From positions 15,068,501-15,132,500 of the forward strand of contig JAIVEN010000012.1 of NCBI GenBank assembly GCA_026686845.1: a DNA stretch of 64,000 nucleotides, given 5' to 3'. Every line of letters starts with the position of its first letter. Within the stretch, counting starts at the first letter, position 1. Below, piece by piece: positions 1 to 11,725 of the stretch. The notes beneath the pieces are model-generated. The model saw only the letters and a list, made by a program, of their open reading frames with translations. It did no database searches and was not told where the DNA came from. The DNA comes from Adenanthera pavonina (lineage: Eukaryota > Streptophyta > Magnoliopsida > Fabales > Fabaceae). The position numbers were made by a program, and so were the translations under genes.

Positions 1-39
1 TCACTACAAAAAATTTGATTTTTGGCGGCGACAAAAGTC

Positions 40-300
40 GCCGCTGAAAGAAGGAATTTCGCCGCCAAAAGTTTTTAGCGGCGACATTTTTGTCACCACC
101 ATGTCGCCGCCACAAATCCCGTTACCAAAAGTTTGGCGACGATAAAAATGTCGCCGCCAAAAGTTGACATTTAGTGGTGAAAAGAGTTGTCGCTAAAAAT
201 ATAAATTGTCGCCGCCAAATATTTCTCATTTGGCGACAACATTTAGTCGCCGCTGAAAATTTATTATTTGGCGACAACATTTAGTCGCCGCTGAAAGTCG
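40..300. repeat. Left subterminal repeat array of CACTA family 1
   Basis: Alternating direct and inverted copies of a GGCGGCGAC...GTCGCC core are spaced tens of bases apart, in the subterminal position where CACTA transposases bind. Copies vary by single transitions, for example GTCACCACC for GTCGCCGCC, as expected for decay at methylated CpG. Confidence 0.8.
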
Positions 301-640
301 TTTCGCCATGTCATCACCATGTCAGCCACTGGACCCCACCACGTAACCACCACTGGCCGGCCGCCACGTCACCACCGCCGGTCGGCCGCGACGTCATCGG
401 ACCGCCGCCGCCGGCCGGCCCCCACCGGACCGCCGCCACGTCATCGGACCGCCAAACGGACGCCAAGTCACCACCATCGGTCGGCCGCCGTCGGACCACC
501 GCGACGTCATTGGACCACCGTCGCCGACCGGTCGGCCGCCGTCGGACCACCGCCGTGTCATCGGACCACCGCCGCCGGCCGGCCCCCACCGGACCACCGC
601 CACGTCATCGGACTGCTGCCACGTCACCACCCCCAAACGG
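301..640. repeat. GC-rich minisatellite (CCACGTCATCGGACCGCC-type units)
   Basis: Irregular units rich in CCGCC, GGCCGG and CACGTCATCGGACC are repeated over about 340 bp, making a sharp GC-rich island in an AT-rich element. All three forward frames and two reverse frames are open for 60-140 codons only because the repeat lacks stops. The predicted Arg/Pro/Gly-rich peptides have no other support. Confidence 0.8.
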
Positions 641-1611
641 ACGCCATGTCATATATTTGTTTCAAATGTGCGTTCACCTTGGTTCGAACCCCTGACCTGT
701 TGCTTGCAATGCCTTTGTGTTTACTTTTTTGCCAGTTGAGCTGAAATGCACCTGCAGTTTTTATTTAAGATATTTAATATATATTGTTTATCTACTCACT
801 AATACACACATATATATTTATAAATCAATATTATTATTAAAAAACACACATATATTTTATTTTTAATTATTAATATCGTTAAATATTTTATTTATATACA
901 TATATATTTATATTATATTTTTTATTTTATGTTATGACATATCATATATATCATATATTATATTATTTGATAAGTTATATTATATATATGCTTAATATAT
1001 ATATATATAATATAATGTAATAGAAAATTGTTAAAAAATCATTAAAATAAATATTATAATTTTGATTGTCATATGATTTTAAAAAATGCAATAAATTCAA
1101 TATATTATTACTTGATCAATATTATTATTGGTAATAAATAATATTAATATTAATTTATATGTTAAAAATATTAGAAATTAAATTAACCTAATAAGAATTC
1201 CTCCAAATATAGGGTTGATCACATTAAATAATTAGGGATTAGTTTATCTTCCTATTTTTTTTTTTGGAGTTATCAATCCCTTTATGAATTAAAAAAAATT
1301 ATCCTAATAAGAATAACATATTTCATTAATTAGGATTAGGAAAAGTAAAAATAAATATAGATAGAATTCAATATTCAACATTTCAAATCTTTAATCTCCG
1401 GTGGAGATAAAGTACTTTCAAAATGTCCAGAATATTTTACATGAAAAAATAGTAAACTACTTTACCTTTAAATAAAGATACTAGATAATATAAAATATAT
1501 ATTAAATATCTAATTACTTATAATAAAAATGTATAAATAAAACACAATTATTATTTTAATATGTTATTTATTAATTTTTAAAACGAAAATAGCAAAAATT
1601 TACAAAATTAC

Positions 1612-1975
1612 CTTTGGCGGCGACATTAAAAAGTCGCCGCTGAAAGAGTGCTTTCAGCGGCGACTTGGTTAATCGCCGCTGAAAGAGTGACTTTCAGCGG
1701 CGACTTGTTTAATCGCCGCTGAAAGTTAGACTTTCAGCGGTGACCTTTTTCAGTCACCGCTGAAAGTCCATCTTTCAGCGGCAACTGAAAATGGTCGCCG
1801 CTGAAAGGCTAACTTTCAGCGGCGACTTATTTGATCGCCGCGAAAACACTGACTTTCGGCGGCGACTCTTTTTGGTCGCCGCGGAAAGTGTGTTTTCAGC
1901 GGCGACTCTTTTAGTCGCCGCGGAAAGTGTGTTTTCAGCGGCGACCTTTTTTTGTCGCCGCCAAAAGTCGTCACT
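1612..1975. repeat. Right subterminal palindromic array of CACTA family 1
   Basis: About nine units of roughly 40 bp, each a palindrome of the type CTTTCAGCGGCGACTT, short AT spacer, then AATCGCCGCTGAAAG. Units begin near 1612, 1651, 1692, 1732, 1771, 1811, 1853, 1892 and 1932. The array is denser and more regular than the one at the left end, so the two ends are asymmetric. Confidence 0.85.
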
Positions 1976-1997
1976 TAAGATCTATTTTTTTGTAGTG

Positions 1998-3164
1998 AAT
2001 AGAAGATATATAAAAAATTTATTATTAGATTTTAATAATTTGAAGCAAACTAATGTTATAGGATTCATATTCCGCAATGGAGATTATTTTATATAGAGAG
2101 AGAGGGAAAGGGATCTTGTATATATATCTAAAGATGAGATTTAGACTATCTAAATGAGATTTGGATTATCCTAAATTTTGATTTTTTTTAATGAGATTTT
2201 AGTGATATTTTGATTTTAAATTAAGTAAAATACAAAATAATAAATCTCGACCATCTAAATTTCACCTCAGCGTCCAGATGAGAGACACAAAGCTTCTTCC
2301 TTTTTTTTTTTTTGACCAAATGCACAAAGCTTCTTCAATAACTGTCATTAGGTGTCCAGTTCGTCCCTCCCTGTTTCTTTTTTTCACACCAGACCATGCC
2401 TGCTTTAATGACCACAGATTGTTTAATATGGATATATATTCACATTATATATATATATATATTTTTTTTTTTACCAAATATGTACATTATACATGTACCT
2501 ACCGCATATTAAGAGTCCCATGACAAGTGACGACACGAAACTGTTTAATAATGTGTGTGTGTGTGTGTGTATATATACACATAGACACAAGCAGCTTCTT
2601 CATTAAAATGATTCGTATTGCACATACCACTGACGCCGATCGAGACCACGAATACTGTAATCCAACGGTGGGTGATGAGTTCTACAGGGAGAAGATCATA
2701 CGGCTGCCAAGGTACTTCTTGAATGAGTATGGTGAGGACCCACTGGTGGACGAACCAACAAAGAAGAAAACCACCCAATATTTAGATCGTATAATCATGA
2801 TGTGTCAAAAACCGTACACTAATTTCATCCAAAAAAAAAAACAACCGCCGACTAAACATCTAGAGATCCTATGTTTTGGTATTGTGTACTGCATATCTAA
2901 CAAATGGGCGTGTTACAAGGGCACGTTAATTGTATAAAAAGAAGGGCGTGTTAATTAATGGCAATTGGATGGTTACTGCCAACTTTATGTATAGGGAGGC
3001 TAACCAATATGCTCATAGTTTAGTTAGTTTTGCAAAGAATATATCTAGCATTTTTTGTACCCACCTCACCTTATTTTCTCAAGGTGGTGGATGATGAGAG
3101 GAGGAGGTAATTTCTTGTAATCTTTTTCTATATTCTTTTTTTTCTTTAATTGATATGTATTATT
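1998..3164. other. Unassigned intergenic stretch with one exon-like small ORF
   Basis: No recognisable element was found. It holds a (TG)n microsatellite at about 2552-2571 next to a short TA tract. An ORF runs from an ATG at 2608 to a stop at 2937. Its first 65 codons look coding in composition (mixed codons, peptide segment IIRLPRYFLNEYGEDPL), then it passes into low-complexity lysine/glutamine codons. I do not recognise the peptide. It could be a captured exon or chance. Confidence 0.3.
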
Positions 3165-4628
3165 CATTAATTCCCAAAACAGAGTGTTTCCTTAATGCTT
3201 AATTGTTGGCGGTTATAATAACTGTTTTTATTTTCAATCCATTTTTTCAAACTTACACTAACCTAAAAATAGTTTTTCTTAACACTTAATTGTTGGCAGT
3301 TATAGAAAAAAAAATACCAAGAACAATGAGAAGAAGCTTTTGTTAGTGGTTCCAGAAATAACTACCAATAAAGATTAGACTTTTATTGGCGGTTTTAGAA
3401 ATAACAACTAACAAAAGTTTCCGCCTCATTTTTCTTTGCAGTTATTTTAAGAACTGCAAATAAAAAGTTTCATTTATCTTAGCGTGCATTTTCAGAACCA
3501 CTAACAAAAGTTAGGCTTGTGCTTTTATTTTAGAAAACACATGCCACGGATTACCATTTTTAACCATTGATTAAAGAAATCTAATGGCCCATATTACTCC
3601 ACCTCTTTCCCCGTCCCCTTTATTTCTTTCCACTTTTTTTCTTCACAGCAAACTCAAACTCAAACTCTCTTGCCTCTCTCACTTTGAAACTCTCTCTCCT
3701 CTCTCACTCTCACTCTCTCACTCTTTCCACTTTCAAAAAGTTACTCTCTCTCTCTTACACACACATTTTTTCCTCTCTTAGTATCTTCCCTTCCTTGAAG
3801 TTGAAAAGCTTTCTCTCGTTGTCTCTCACATGCTTCTTTCTCTTTGTATCTTCATCCCCATGATCATGAGCCACTCTCTCGCTCTCTCACACTTCTATCT
3901 CTTTTTGTCTTCATCTCCACATGGTACAAGGCATCGAGGTGGATGACAACAACAATAGGAGGAAGGAACCAAAGAGGTCAAGTCTGGATCAACAACGAGA
4001 GGGGTACAAGGTGCTGAGGATGGTTGACGACAACAACGATCTAACCCTCACCAAACTATATGATGATTATAGTAGAGGCACCACCTCCCTTGCCTACCTC
4101 AATGTCACTTTTTCTCCAGCTGCAACCAGATCTATTAGATCTTTGAATCTAGATCTTTATGTTATTGATACTTCCATCTACTCTTCCTCCTCCTTCTTCT
4201 TTATTGTTTATGTTTAGAAAATTCTGGTTCAGTTTTTTTTTATACCATAGATTTGTAAAATTTTGATAAGATTTGTAAATTTTGATGAGATATGTGGAAA
4301 AAAAGGAAAAGACACCGTTCAATGTCTTTTGCTATGAATTTGTAAAATTTTGATGAGATCTATAAAAAGATGTTGTTCATTTCATTATTGATTATTGGTG
4401 GGGTGTTTGCATCTTTTGGACAAAATGAACCATCCCTGTTGTTAGAGATGAATATGGCTATGATTGGTTTTTTTTTTAAATATATATATATACCCTTCAT
4501 TTGTAGTTTTACCAAACTGCAATCAAAGGATTTTTTTTTTAAATATGACCTTAGTTAGCGGTTATTCAAACAACCACCAACATAGGTTTGTTTTTTTTTG
4601 TTATTAATAACCACCAACAAAAGTCCTT
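3165..4628. mobile_element. Degenerate CACTA-like element, family 2 (older copy)
   Basis: A CACTAACCTAAAAATAG end lies at 3256, followed by AATTGTTGGCAGTTATAG. The same order occurs in the intact element at 37299. A second, more degraded left end with the same motif lies just upstream (about 3167-3230), so the end is duplicated. Inside are copies of the ACCACCAACAAAAG / CTTTTGTTAGTGGTT subterminal motif, a long CT-rich tract (3600-3910) like a plant 5' UTR, and an ORF at 3921-4217 that I cannot name. The last 250 bp align with the 3' part of the 37299 element, but the right terminus and a target duplication are not visible. Confidence 0.6.
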
Positions 4629-4639
4629 AATTAATTATA

Positions 4640-5268
4640 ACTCAAATAAGAACTATACTCTCAATCTCCAAGAGAGCTAAACCTCCTTAGCCTTCTCCTT
4701 GCTAGATCTGGATCCTTTACTTGAGATTGTTAGACACGGGGTGAGATATACATCCCAGTAACTAAGGGTAATGCAATAATGATGATTCAAGATTTTAAAG
4801 CTATAATCATATGCAAATAGTCCTAATGAATGCAATGTACATCATATGCAAATGCAATTTCCATCGATACACAGCTAGAACCATGTACTAATTACCATCA
4901 CAAGGTAATACTAATAGGTAGCCCCTATCTAACAACCCATGACAGCTGATTCTAGGGTCACTATCAAGCTCTCCTCCCAATAGTCATAACCTGGCCAAAG
5001 GCCACTACATTAAAAGTTAGATCATGATTTCCCTTCCCTTGAACTAGCTGAATTGGTGGCCATTTAGCAAAGTTGTACCCCTAATCCATAGTCACCTGAG
5101 TCTTATGGCCAAAGAACAACTAGTTAGTGACAAGGATATCATAAGTCTCAATACTTGAATATAAGGTCTTGTGAACTATTTAGCAGTTTGGCATACCATG
5201 TGATACTTAGAGCATCATTACCCAAAAATAACATGCCTCAATAATGTATAATTAGTGACAATGCCCAA
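4640..5268 (-). mobile_element. Inverted LTR fragment of retroelement family A
   Basis: Read on the minus strand, this matches the central part of the 5269 LTR, including GACCTTTGGCCAGG, the 'ggttctagctg' segment, and a decayed form of the GAGA...TCTCAC hairpin with GTTACTG upstream. It is clearly more diverged than the two LTRs of element A. No end or target duplication is visible. Confidence 0.55.
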
Positions 5269-7881
5269 TGTAACAACCCTCATTGCACTACCCTAAATAT
5301 GGTCCCAAGCTAATAAAGTATCATTGGCATTGTGTGCAGAACTAGAAGAAATAGGATGAAGGAAGATTCAACGTAGAGGAAAAAGAGTTCCATGCCATGG
5401 TGAGCTCCAGAGAAATATTTGTTTGGCTAACATGGCAGTACTGTGGCAAGCTTATCTAGTACCATAGTGAGAATAGGGAATTTTGTTTAAATTTGAATCA
5501 TTTTGGACAATCAGAAAAGAAAGAAACAGAGGGAGCAACAGAGAAGCAGTGAAAAGTTCTACTAGGGCACATGAAATCTAACCTAAAGGAATGTTTTATG
5601 GACCAAAGGAGCTTGATTAATGATTGGTGAGCTGATCTTGCTTCCTTTCCTCTCTTTTCTCTTTGATTTTGGTTTGGAAATCGGTGAAAGTATGTGGGTT
5701 TTCGAGTTGAGCAAGAATCCACCAATTAAAATGCTTGATTTGGTGTTGTAGAAGTGTTACTTAGTGTAATAAAACATTAGGTATGAGTTTTGGTTGGATT
5801 ATAGTAGGTTTGAGTTAAACCCTAGGTTGGAATTTGGGAAAAGAAGTAGAAATCCGAAGTGGTACTTGTTGGTTTGTGTTTGAATGGTTGTTTAAGGTTT
5901 ATTAGTATGTGTGTATGTTGTTAGAACTCTAGATTAAGCTTGGACAGCTAAAGTATGGATTTTAGTGTTATGGAAGTTATGTTAATTAAAGGTATTATGT
6001 TATTGTAGTGGGTGATTGGCTAATCGGAGGCATATAGTTTGTGATTGGGTGCTCTGAAGGCTTGCTTAAGCCTTGTGCATGGTGTTGGTAATCTGAGGTA
6101 ACTTGGTGTTTGTATATTTGTGTTATATGATAGTATATATATGCATATCTCTGTTCATACCACGATATCGTTATGTGTATGTGTATGAATTTCTATATAT
6201 CGTGGTATGCACAAGGCGAGATGAGATAGTATATAACGATAATATATATGTTATTGTGAATGAATGACGATGATGAGTTGATTTCGTATATATACATATA
6301 TGACTGTGGTACCCTCATATCATTACATGGTAGCATGACCATGATGATGATTAGATATGTGCATTTCGAGGCATGTTAGCATGGCATATACATCACCACC
6401 CATGAACATAGTAAGATATGGTTGATTAGAGATAGTGATGAGATACGATATGATGATGTGGAAATATCGCTGCTACTAAATCCTCTCCTTGGGAGAGCCA
6501 CATGGTAGTTGACTATGATATGATATGATGATATGATTTGGTGATAGGATAGGATCCTTGTCGCTAGATCCTCTCCTATGGCAATAGGAGAGCTAGGGGG
6601 CAACGGATTACATCTTTCCTAAACTACTACTAATCATCAGTGTGACCTTTGGCCAGGTACACTAGTGTTAGGTGAGCTTGGTGATGTCACGAAACCAATC
6701 TTCACTGATTGTTGGAAGGGAATTACTTATTAAAATGTTGTATGATGACGCTAGCTCGTGGTTCTGGCCGTATTGAGGAAGACATGCATTGAGACATACA
6801 TTAAGGCATGTATCTCATGACATTGGCATTACACTACATCATTTGCATATGTGTACTGTATTTATGATATGATATATGTGTGTGGTTATCCCTAGTTATT
6901 GAGATATTGTCTCACACCCTCCATAACTATCCTTTCAAGTAAAGACTCTGGTACTAGTTCGAAGAAGACCAAGGTGCTACAAGCCTCTTCACCTTAGGGA
7001 ATTCCAAGTAGGTTGTAATTTAGTTTATGTAATTCTGTGCCAAGTAGGTTGTTATAGCTTAGTTACTTGGATGAGTGTCCTGGGAGTATAAAGATGTATG
7101 TAATGATAGAATGACTATGAGATGATAGTGAGGTCAATAGATGTTATGCATGATATGGATAAGTGTCATGAATGTGTTAGATGTTAGTGATGATAATAGT
7201 GGACCCTGATATGGGTCTTTAATATAGGAGCAGGTGTCTGTACATTAGAATGGTCATATGTCAGAGCCCAAAAGTAGTTTTGGGTCACGTATGTGAGTTT
7301 TAGGCATTATGTGTTTTTGTGATTCATGAGGGGTCAATTCTCAAAGGAGAGGTTTCTTAGGGGTAAAACCTTATTGGACATGTTGGTTGAGTTGAATATG
7401 ACCTGTATGAAAGTTCTTCGAGTGTCTATTTGTCTGTGGTGGCAATTGAAGGTGATAGGTTATGAGTTTTAGTCAAAAAGTGGCCAAAAAATTTGTTGGC
7501 AGTTTAAAATCTCCAAATAAGGTTAGATTTGAGTAAAATTAGTATCAATGGTTAGATAATGTTGAAAGTGACCTGTAGGAGTTGGAATCAGGTCAATCGA
7601 AGGATGGAGTAAGAAGTTATGTGCATCGAAAGTTGGCTCGGAAAATTAGCAATTTGTTGATATGGATTCAAATGATAAGGCCACTGCGCCAGGAACTTGG
7701 CCATGGCTCCAAGCCTTACTGCCTTGCTGAGGCTGCGGTGATACTATAGCAAGTTGCAGCTTCTTCTTGTTCTGGTACCTTTTAGGTGTTTTTCTGCTAC
7801 TCTGATGTTTTGGGAAGTGAATTTGGGATACGTTCAGTTAGTAGTTAAAGAAATTGTTCAATATTTTGGTAATGTGTTACA
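5269..7881 (+). repeat. 5' LTR of element A
   Basis: Begins TGTAACAACCCTC and ends GTGTTACA, 2,613 bp. It contains three stem-loops that recur in other copies: ATACCACGATAT/ATATCGTGGTAT (6157-6208), CTCTCCTAT/ATAGGAGAG (6571-6592) and GAGATATTGTCTC (6901-6913). Compared by eye with the 3' LTR it differs at roughly one base in eight in sample stretches, mostly transitions, so the insertion is old. It extends about 50 bp further at its start than the 3' copy. Confidence 0.85.
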
Positions 7882-7884
7882 TTT

Positions 7885-7896
7885 TGGTATAAGAGC
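7885..7896 (+). promoter_or_regulatory. tRNA-iMet primer binding site, element A (one mismatch)
   Basis: TGGTATAAGAGC lies 3 nt after the 5' LTR. The family consensus, seen intact at 58832, is TGGTATCAGAGC, complementary to the 3' end of plant initiator methionine tRNA. The C-to-A change would weaken minus-strand priming. Confidence 0.85.
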
Positions 7897-8340
7897 AATA
7901 GTTCAGGCCATTGTTTCCGCTTAGGGTAATGCTTGGCATAATATGAATTACATACTCTTGTATATTCCCAATGTAATACTAGGCCAGAGTCATATAACTA
8001 AATATGTTGCCATTAGTGTATAGAGGGAAGGATGTATTGCAGGATGTTAGCATAGTAATAGTGATCTCCTTAGAGAGATGCATGGGAAGTAGGTTGTTTT
8101 GAATGATCGAGTTATTGATTAAGGAAGAACGTTAAATAGAATGCAGAAGTAGTTAACTGGCAAAGGTATGGTGATGTGAATGAAGAACCCAATATGTATA
8201 TGAAGTTGGATGCTAGAGAGGTCAAGTTGACAAGTATAAGGTAATATGAATGACAAGATTGATGTGGATGTCATGGAGCAAGAGAGGCCCTAAGGGTTAG
8301 AAGAAGAGGTATCTTCTTTCAACTAAAAGTCTTCTGAAAA

Positions 8341-8700
8341 TTTAATCCACCAGCTTTTGAAAGTAAGCTGAAACATGTGGTGGGTAAAGAATGGGTCGAT
8401 CAATTAGAAACTATATTTGGTGCTATGGATTGCACCTCTAAATAAAACGTGTAATTTGTAGTACTCAAGATAGAAAATGAGGTTGAACAATGGAGGAGGT
8501 GAGTCTTACTGAGTGCTGAGGCTTCAGGAGCTCACCTGGAAATCAAGGAATAGTTATCGGTGGTGAATATATACATCCTTTGTGGACTGGCATGTGAAGA
8601 TATATGTTTTGTCTCAATGAATGTGGGAGACTAATGAGGATAAGAGAATTTCAATGATCATTGCTTTTTCCTCTGGGTTATTCCCAAAAGGAAATTAGCA
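8341..8700 (+). pseudogene. gag (retrotransposon gag domain) remnant, element A
   Basis: Forward translation from about 8344 gives NPPAFESKLK, then EWVDQLETIFGAMDC. This is the start of the plant Ty3 gag domain, whose usual form is NPPxFxG...EWxxxIExIFxxxxC. It meets a TAA ten residues later, and further decayed gag-like sequence follows with more stops. Gag would form the virus-like particle. No zinc knuckle, protease, reverse transcriptase or integrase could be recognised downstream. The copy at 59291 has the TAA at the same position. Confidence 0.65.
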
Positions 8701-11700
8701 AAGGAAGTGAAGTAATCCTAATCATAAGAGATAAGTTGTTGAGTAACATAAGTGGTGAAAATTGTAGAGAGTGAATATGGAAATGATGATTGAATCTGGA
8801 AGGTTGAATGTTGAGGTATTTGAAGCAGTGGAAGAATTGTGAGAGAATCCAATCCATTGTTATGGATACCAAGTTGAAGACAGCCATGGTGGAGAATGAG
8901 TTAGTTAGTGAGAGTTTGTATTTGGAGTAAAGAATATATGTCTTGGAACTAAGATGGTGTAGGATGATGAAGGCCTTGGCAATGATGATGATGGTGATTT
9001 TAGAGTTATCAAGAAAGACAGGAAAAAGATGGTGACAATCATCTGGAGTATCATGTTTATGGATTATGCAGAAAGTGGTTGGATAATTTTGGAATAAATA
9101 AGATGGTCAAGCAGTGCTGAAATAATATAAGCTATGGTTAAGAGGTCATCAGAGTCCTTTGGGCTGAACCCAAGTTGAGAAAGAGACTCATGTCCATTTA
9201 TGGGAGATGAGGGTCCAAAAAGAGGTGGAGTCAAAATTGTGAGGTAGACAGCCTATTTAGAATTGGATGTACCGATAAGTTTTGTAAACTGGAGGATGGC
9301 CAGTATGGGTTTGGACAAGGGCTATTGTGATACCCGTGAGGAGTTGTATGTGGCGAATGAGTTGAAATCTTAAGTTGTAAGAGATTGAAGGTGAGTTTTA
9401 CAAGTAAGAACAAATCACAAGAAATGTTTAATTTATGAGGAGTTTAGAAAGTAACAGTCAAGTAAGAATTCTAAAGTTGATGAAAGAGTTTTCATAACTC
9501 TCTCTCTGATTTAAAGTAAGGTCGGTAAGGGGAATGTGTGGTTAACTAGTTATGTATGAGAAGTTGACCTCATTGATGACAGTGGTTTGTGGAAATGATT
9601 CAAGTGTTGAAATGTCATAGTTATGGACTAAAGGAAGTTCCTTTTTGGTACATTCCCTTGTCATGAAATGAATTATAGGACGATATATTACAAATGTAAT
9701 GTGTTGATTCCCTCTAAGATACGTAAGGGTAGAAGTTGTTGAGCTAACCTATTTCCATATTTTGTTGCCTTTGGAATTGCCCAGTAACAACTTTGGAGAA
9801 TATGGGAAGTCATTGTTCTTGGAAGGCGTGAGACAACCCCATATGGTATTGAATCACGAGTCTAGAACTAGTGGTTAACTAGTTGAGGCTTAATGTTAGC
9901 TAGTTGCGTGTTTGACGTACAAGTTACTCAAGGTGTGAGGAACTAGTGGACTAAGAGTGAGAGACTTGGTGATGATATCTACGGGAACTCAATTTCGCTT
10001 AAATTCATGGTCTTGGATGCATATCTTCTGAAAGATTGATTGGGTACAGCTGACCAATCAATCTGTACATTGTAGCGATTCATTGATCATGAGATGAGCG
10101 GTTTATCATTTAATGAAAGGAATTCCAAATCTTTCAATAATAATGAGAAGGAGAAAGGGATTGAAGACCTAAAAGTAGAGCTTGTGTAGAATTCATAAAG
10201 ATTGACATAGGTGGTGTATTGTAATAGTAGAGTTGGATTAAAAAGAAGAAACTTGAATCGTGAGTAAGGACCCCCCTTAAACATTGTTGGCAAGAGGTAA
10301 GCAAGTTATAATTAGGGTGAAATAGTAAGTGATACAGGATGGCTTATAGCCTCTTGCTATAAGCATGAGAACTGCAAGGTCCGTTGGTGGAAATAAAGTT
10401 ATAATGGTGGGATGAAAGTAGGATGGCGGTATGCATGAGTGTTGTGAATGTATTATATAACCCTATGTACAAAGGTAAAGAGATCAGAGTGCATATCAAA
10501 AACAGACCTAAGGAGTACACAGATAGGATATTAGAAAGGCTTTGACCCCTACAACTGGAGAGATCTATCCATAAGCAAGGTTATCGAAGAGACATAGTAT
10601 GATAAGAAGCATGTGGAAAAGAATGGCATAACACAAAAGGATGAGTAAGAAGCGAATAAGAATATGGCAATGGAAGTGGAAAGAAAAATATAAGGACTTT
10701 TCTAAAGTATATAAGAAGTTAATGATTAGTTGTTGGTATGGAGGTTTTCTCAGGTTACGGAATTATTAAGAAAGTGGCCTTACTATAAAGAAACATGGTT
10801 TGGTCACTGAAGAAGTTGTTTTGAGGGTGAGGAGTTATGTATATTTATGGTAGAGGCAAATGAGAGTGTTTAACGGTTTCACAGCTTTCGTAAGTATGAA
10901 GGGAAGTGTTTCATGCACATGATTTTTCCCCCTGAGTAAACTCTATTGTCTAAATTACTTCAAAGAGCTAATATGTTTTGTGGTGGCAATCATTTTAAGC
11001 TGTCTAGTGAATGATATTAATTTTCCTTCAAGTATCATATTGTCTTTGGGAGATGATGAAGTAAAGTTTTGAATGATAACTCGTAAAGTGAGAGGAATAG
11101 TAATAATGGGTTTGATTGATTGAGTTGTTAAGCAGATAATCCCTTTGCTTGACAAATCTTAGCTATAGTGGGGAGAAAGAGAGAGAGCTACCATTTGAAG
11201 AAGGACGTGTAAATGAAGCAGTAATTTATATGATAGATGATTTGGTAATAAGAAGTCAGATCGATTGAATTGCTACTCATGGTGGTTGTTCCATGAGGAA
11301 ATCTCAAGGATTAATAGTAGAAAAAGAAGAATGTTGTCAACTAAAAACTAGACAAATGAATATAGCAGTGAATATTTTGGTTAACATGGATAACCCCAAA
11401 GAGGATGGATAAGTAAGGAGCTGCATATGGAAAGATTATATCTTATAGTGAGATAGAGACAGAAAGTTGGTATAGTGAAGGAGCTTTAAGGAAACAGGGT
11501 TTTCCTTTTATCATGGTAATGAGGAGGGAATTTTAGAAGTGATGAAGTGGTCAAAGCAGGCTATAAAAATTGATGATGTTTGATAAATGGAGCCTCACCA
11601 GTGTAAATGTGGCAATTAATACTGTTCAAGTCCTAAGATAAATGATTAGAAGCGATTAACCCTTAAAGTACACAAGTGATTGTGTGGACAAATAAGGGAG

Positions 11701-11706
11701 CAAATT
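8701..11706 (+). other. Non-coding internal region of element A
   Basis: About 3 kb with no ORF above 70 codons. It aligns nearly end to end with 59500-62360 in element B, for example the shared CTCTTGCTATAAGCA and ACGGGAACTCAATT. Two separately inserted copies therefore carried the same non-coding internal sequence. Pol motifs were looked for by translation and not found. Confidence 0.6.
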
Positions 11707-11722
11707 GAAGGTTAAGGAGGAA
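11707..11722 (+). other. Polypurine tract of element A
   Basis: A purine-rich run (aaggttaaggaggaa type) ends just before the 3' LTR. It is the expected place and composition for the plus-strand primer, although a TT interrupts it. Confidence 0.5.
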
Positions 11723-11725
11723 TAT

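Larger units (their letters stand above)
2..1997. mobile_element. Non-autonomous CACTA (En/Spm) transposon, family 1
   Basis: The left end reads CACTACAAAAAA and the right end reads TTTTTTGTAGTG, its exact reverse complement, which are the classic CACTA termini. Both ends lead into subterminal copies of GGCGGCGAC / GTCGCCGCTGAAAG, the repeated sites that CACTA transposases bind. The core is a GC-rich minisatellite (301-640) followed by about 1 kb of AT-rich DNA with no transposase. The single base before the element (t) agrees with the third base after it (aat), so a 3-bp target duplication is possible but cannot be confirmed, because the window starts inside the left duplication. The element must rely on a transposase from elsewhere. 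Long ORFs in the GC-rich core are repeat translations rather than genes. Confidence 0.9.

Noticed and set aside
314..744. Overlapping long ORFs on both strands in the GC-rich block
   Set aside because: They arise from a GC-rich tandem repeat with few stop codons. The peptides are Arg/Pro/His or Gly/Arg/Trp repeats with no domain.
660..750. Possible tRNA-like segment (GGTTCGAACCCCTGACC)
   Set aside because: It contains a T-loop-like GGTTCGAACCC, but no acceptor stem, D arm or anticodon arm could be fitted around it.
3584..3781. 65-codon ORF rich in Ser, Leu and Phe
   Set aside because: It lies in a CT-rich, 5'-UTR-like tract. The peptide is low-complexity and not supported by a domain.
9960..10130. 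Possible protease/reverse-transcriptase segment in element A
   Set aside because: Short runs resemble the region after a Ty3 protease, but no DSGA, YxDD or other diagnostic motif could be read in A or B.
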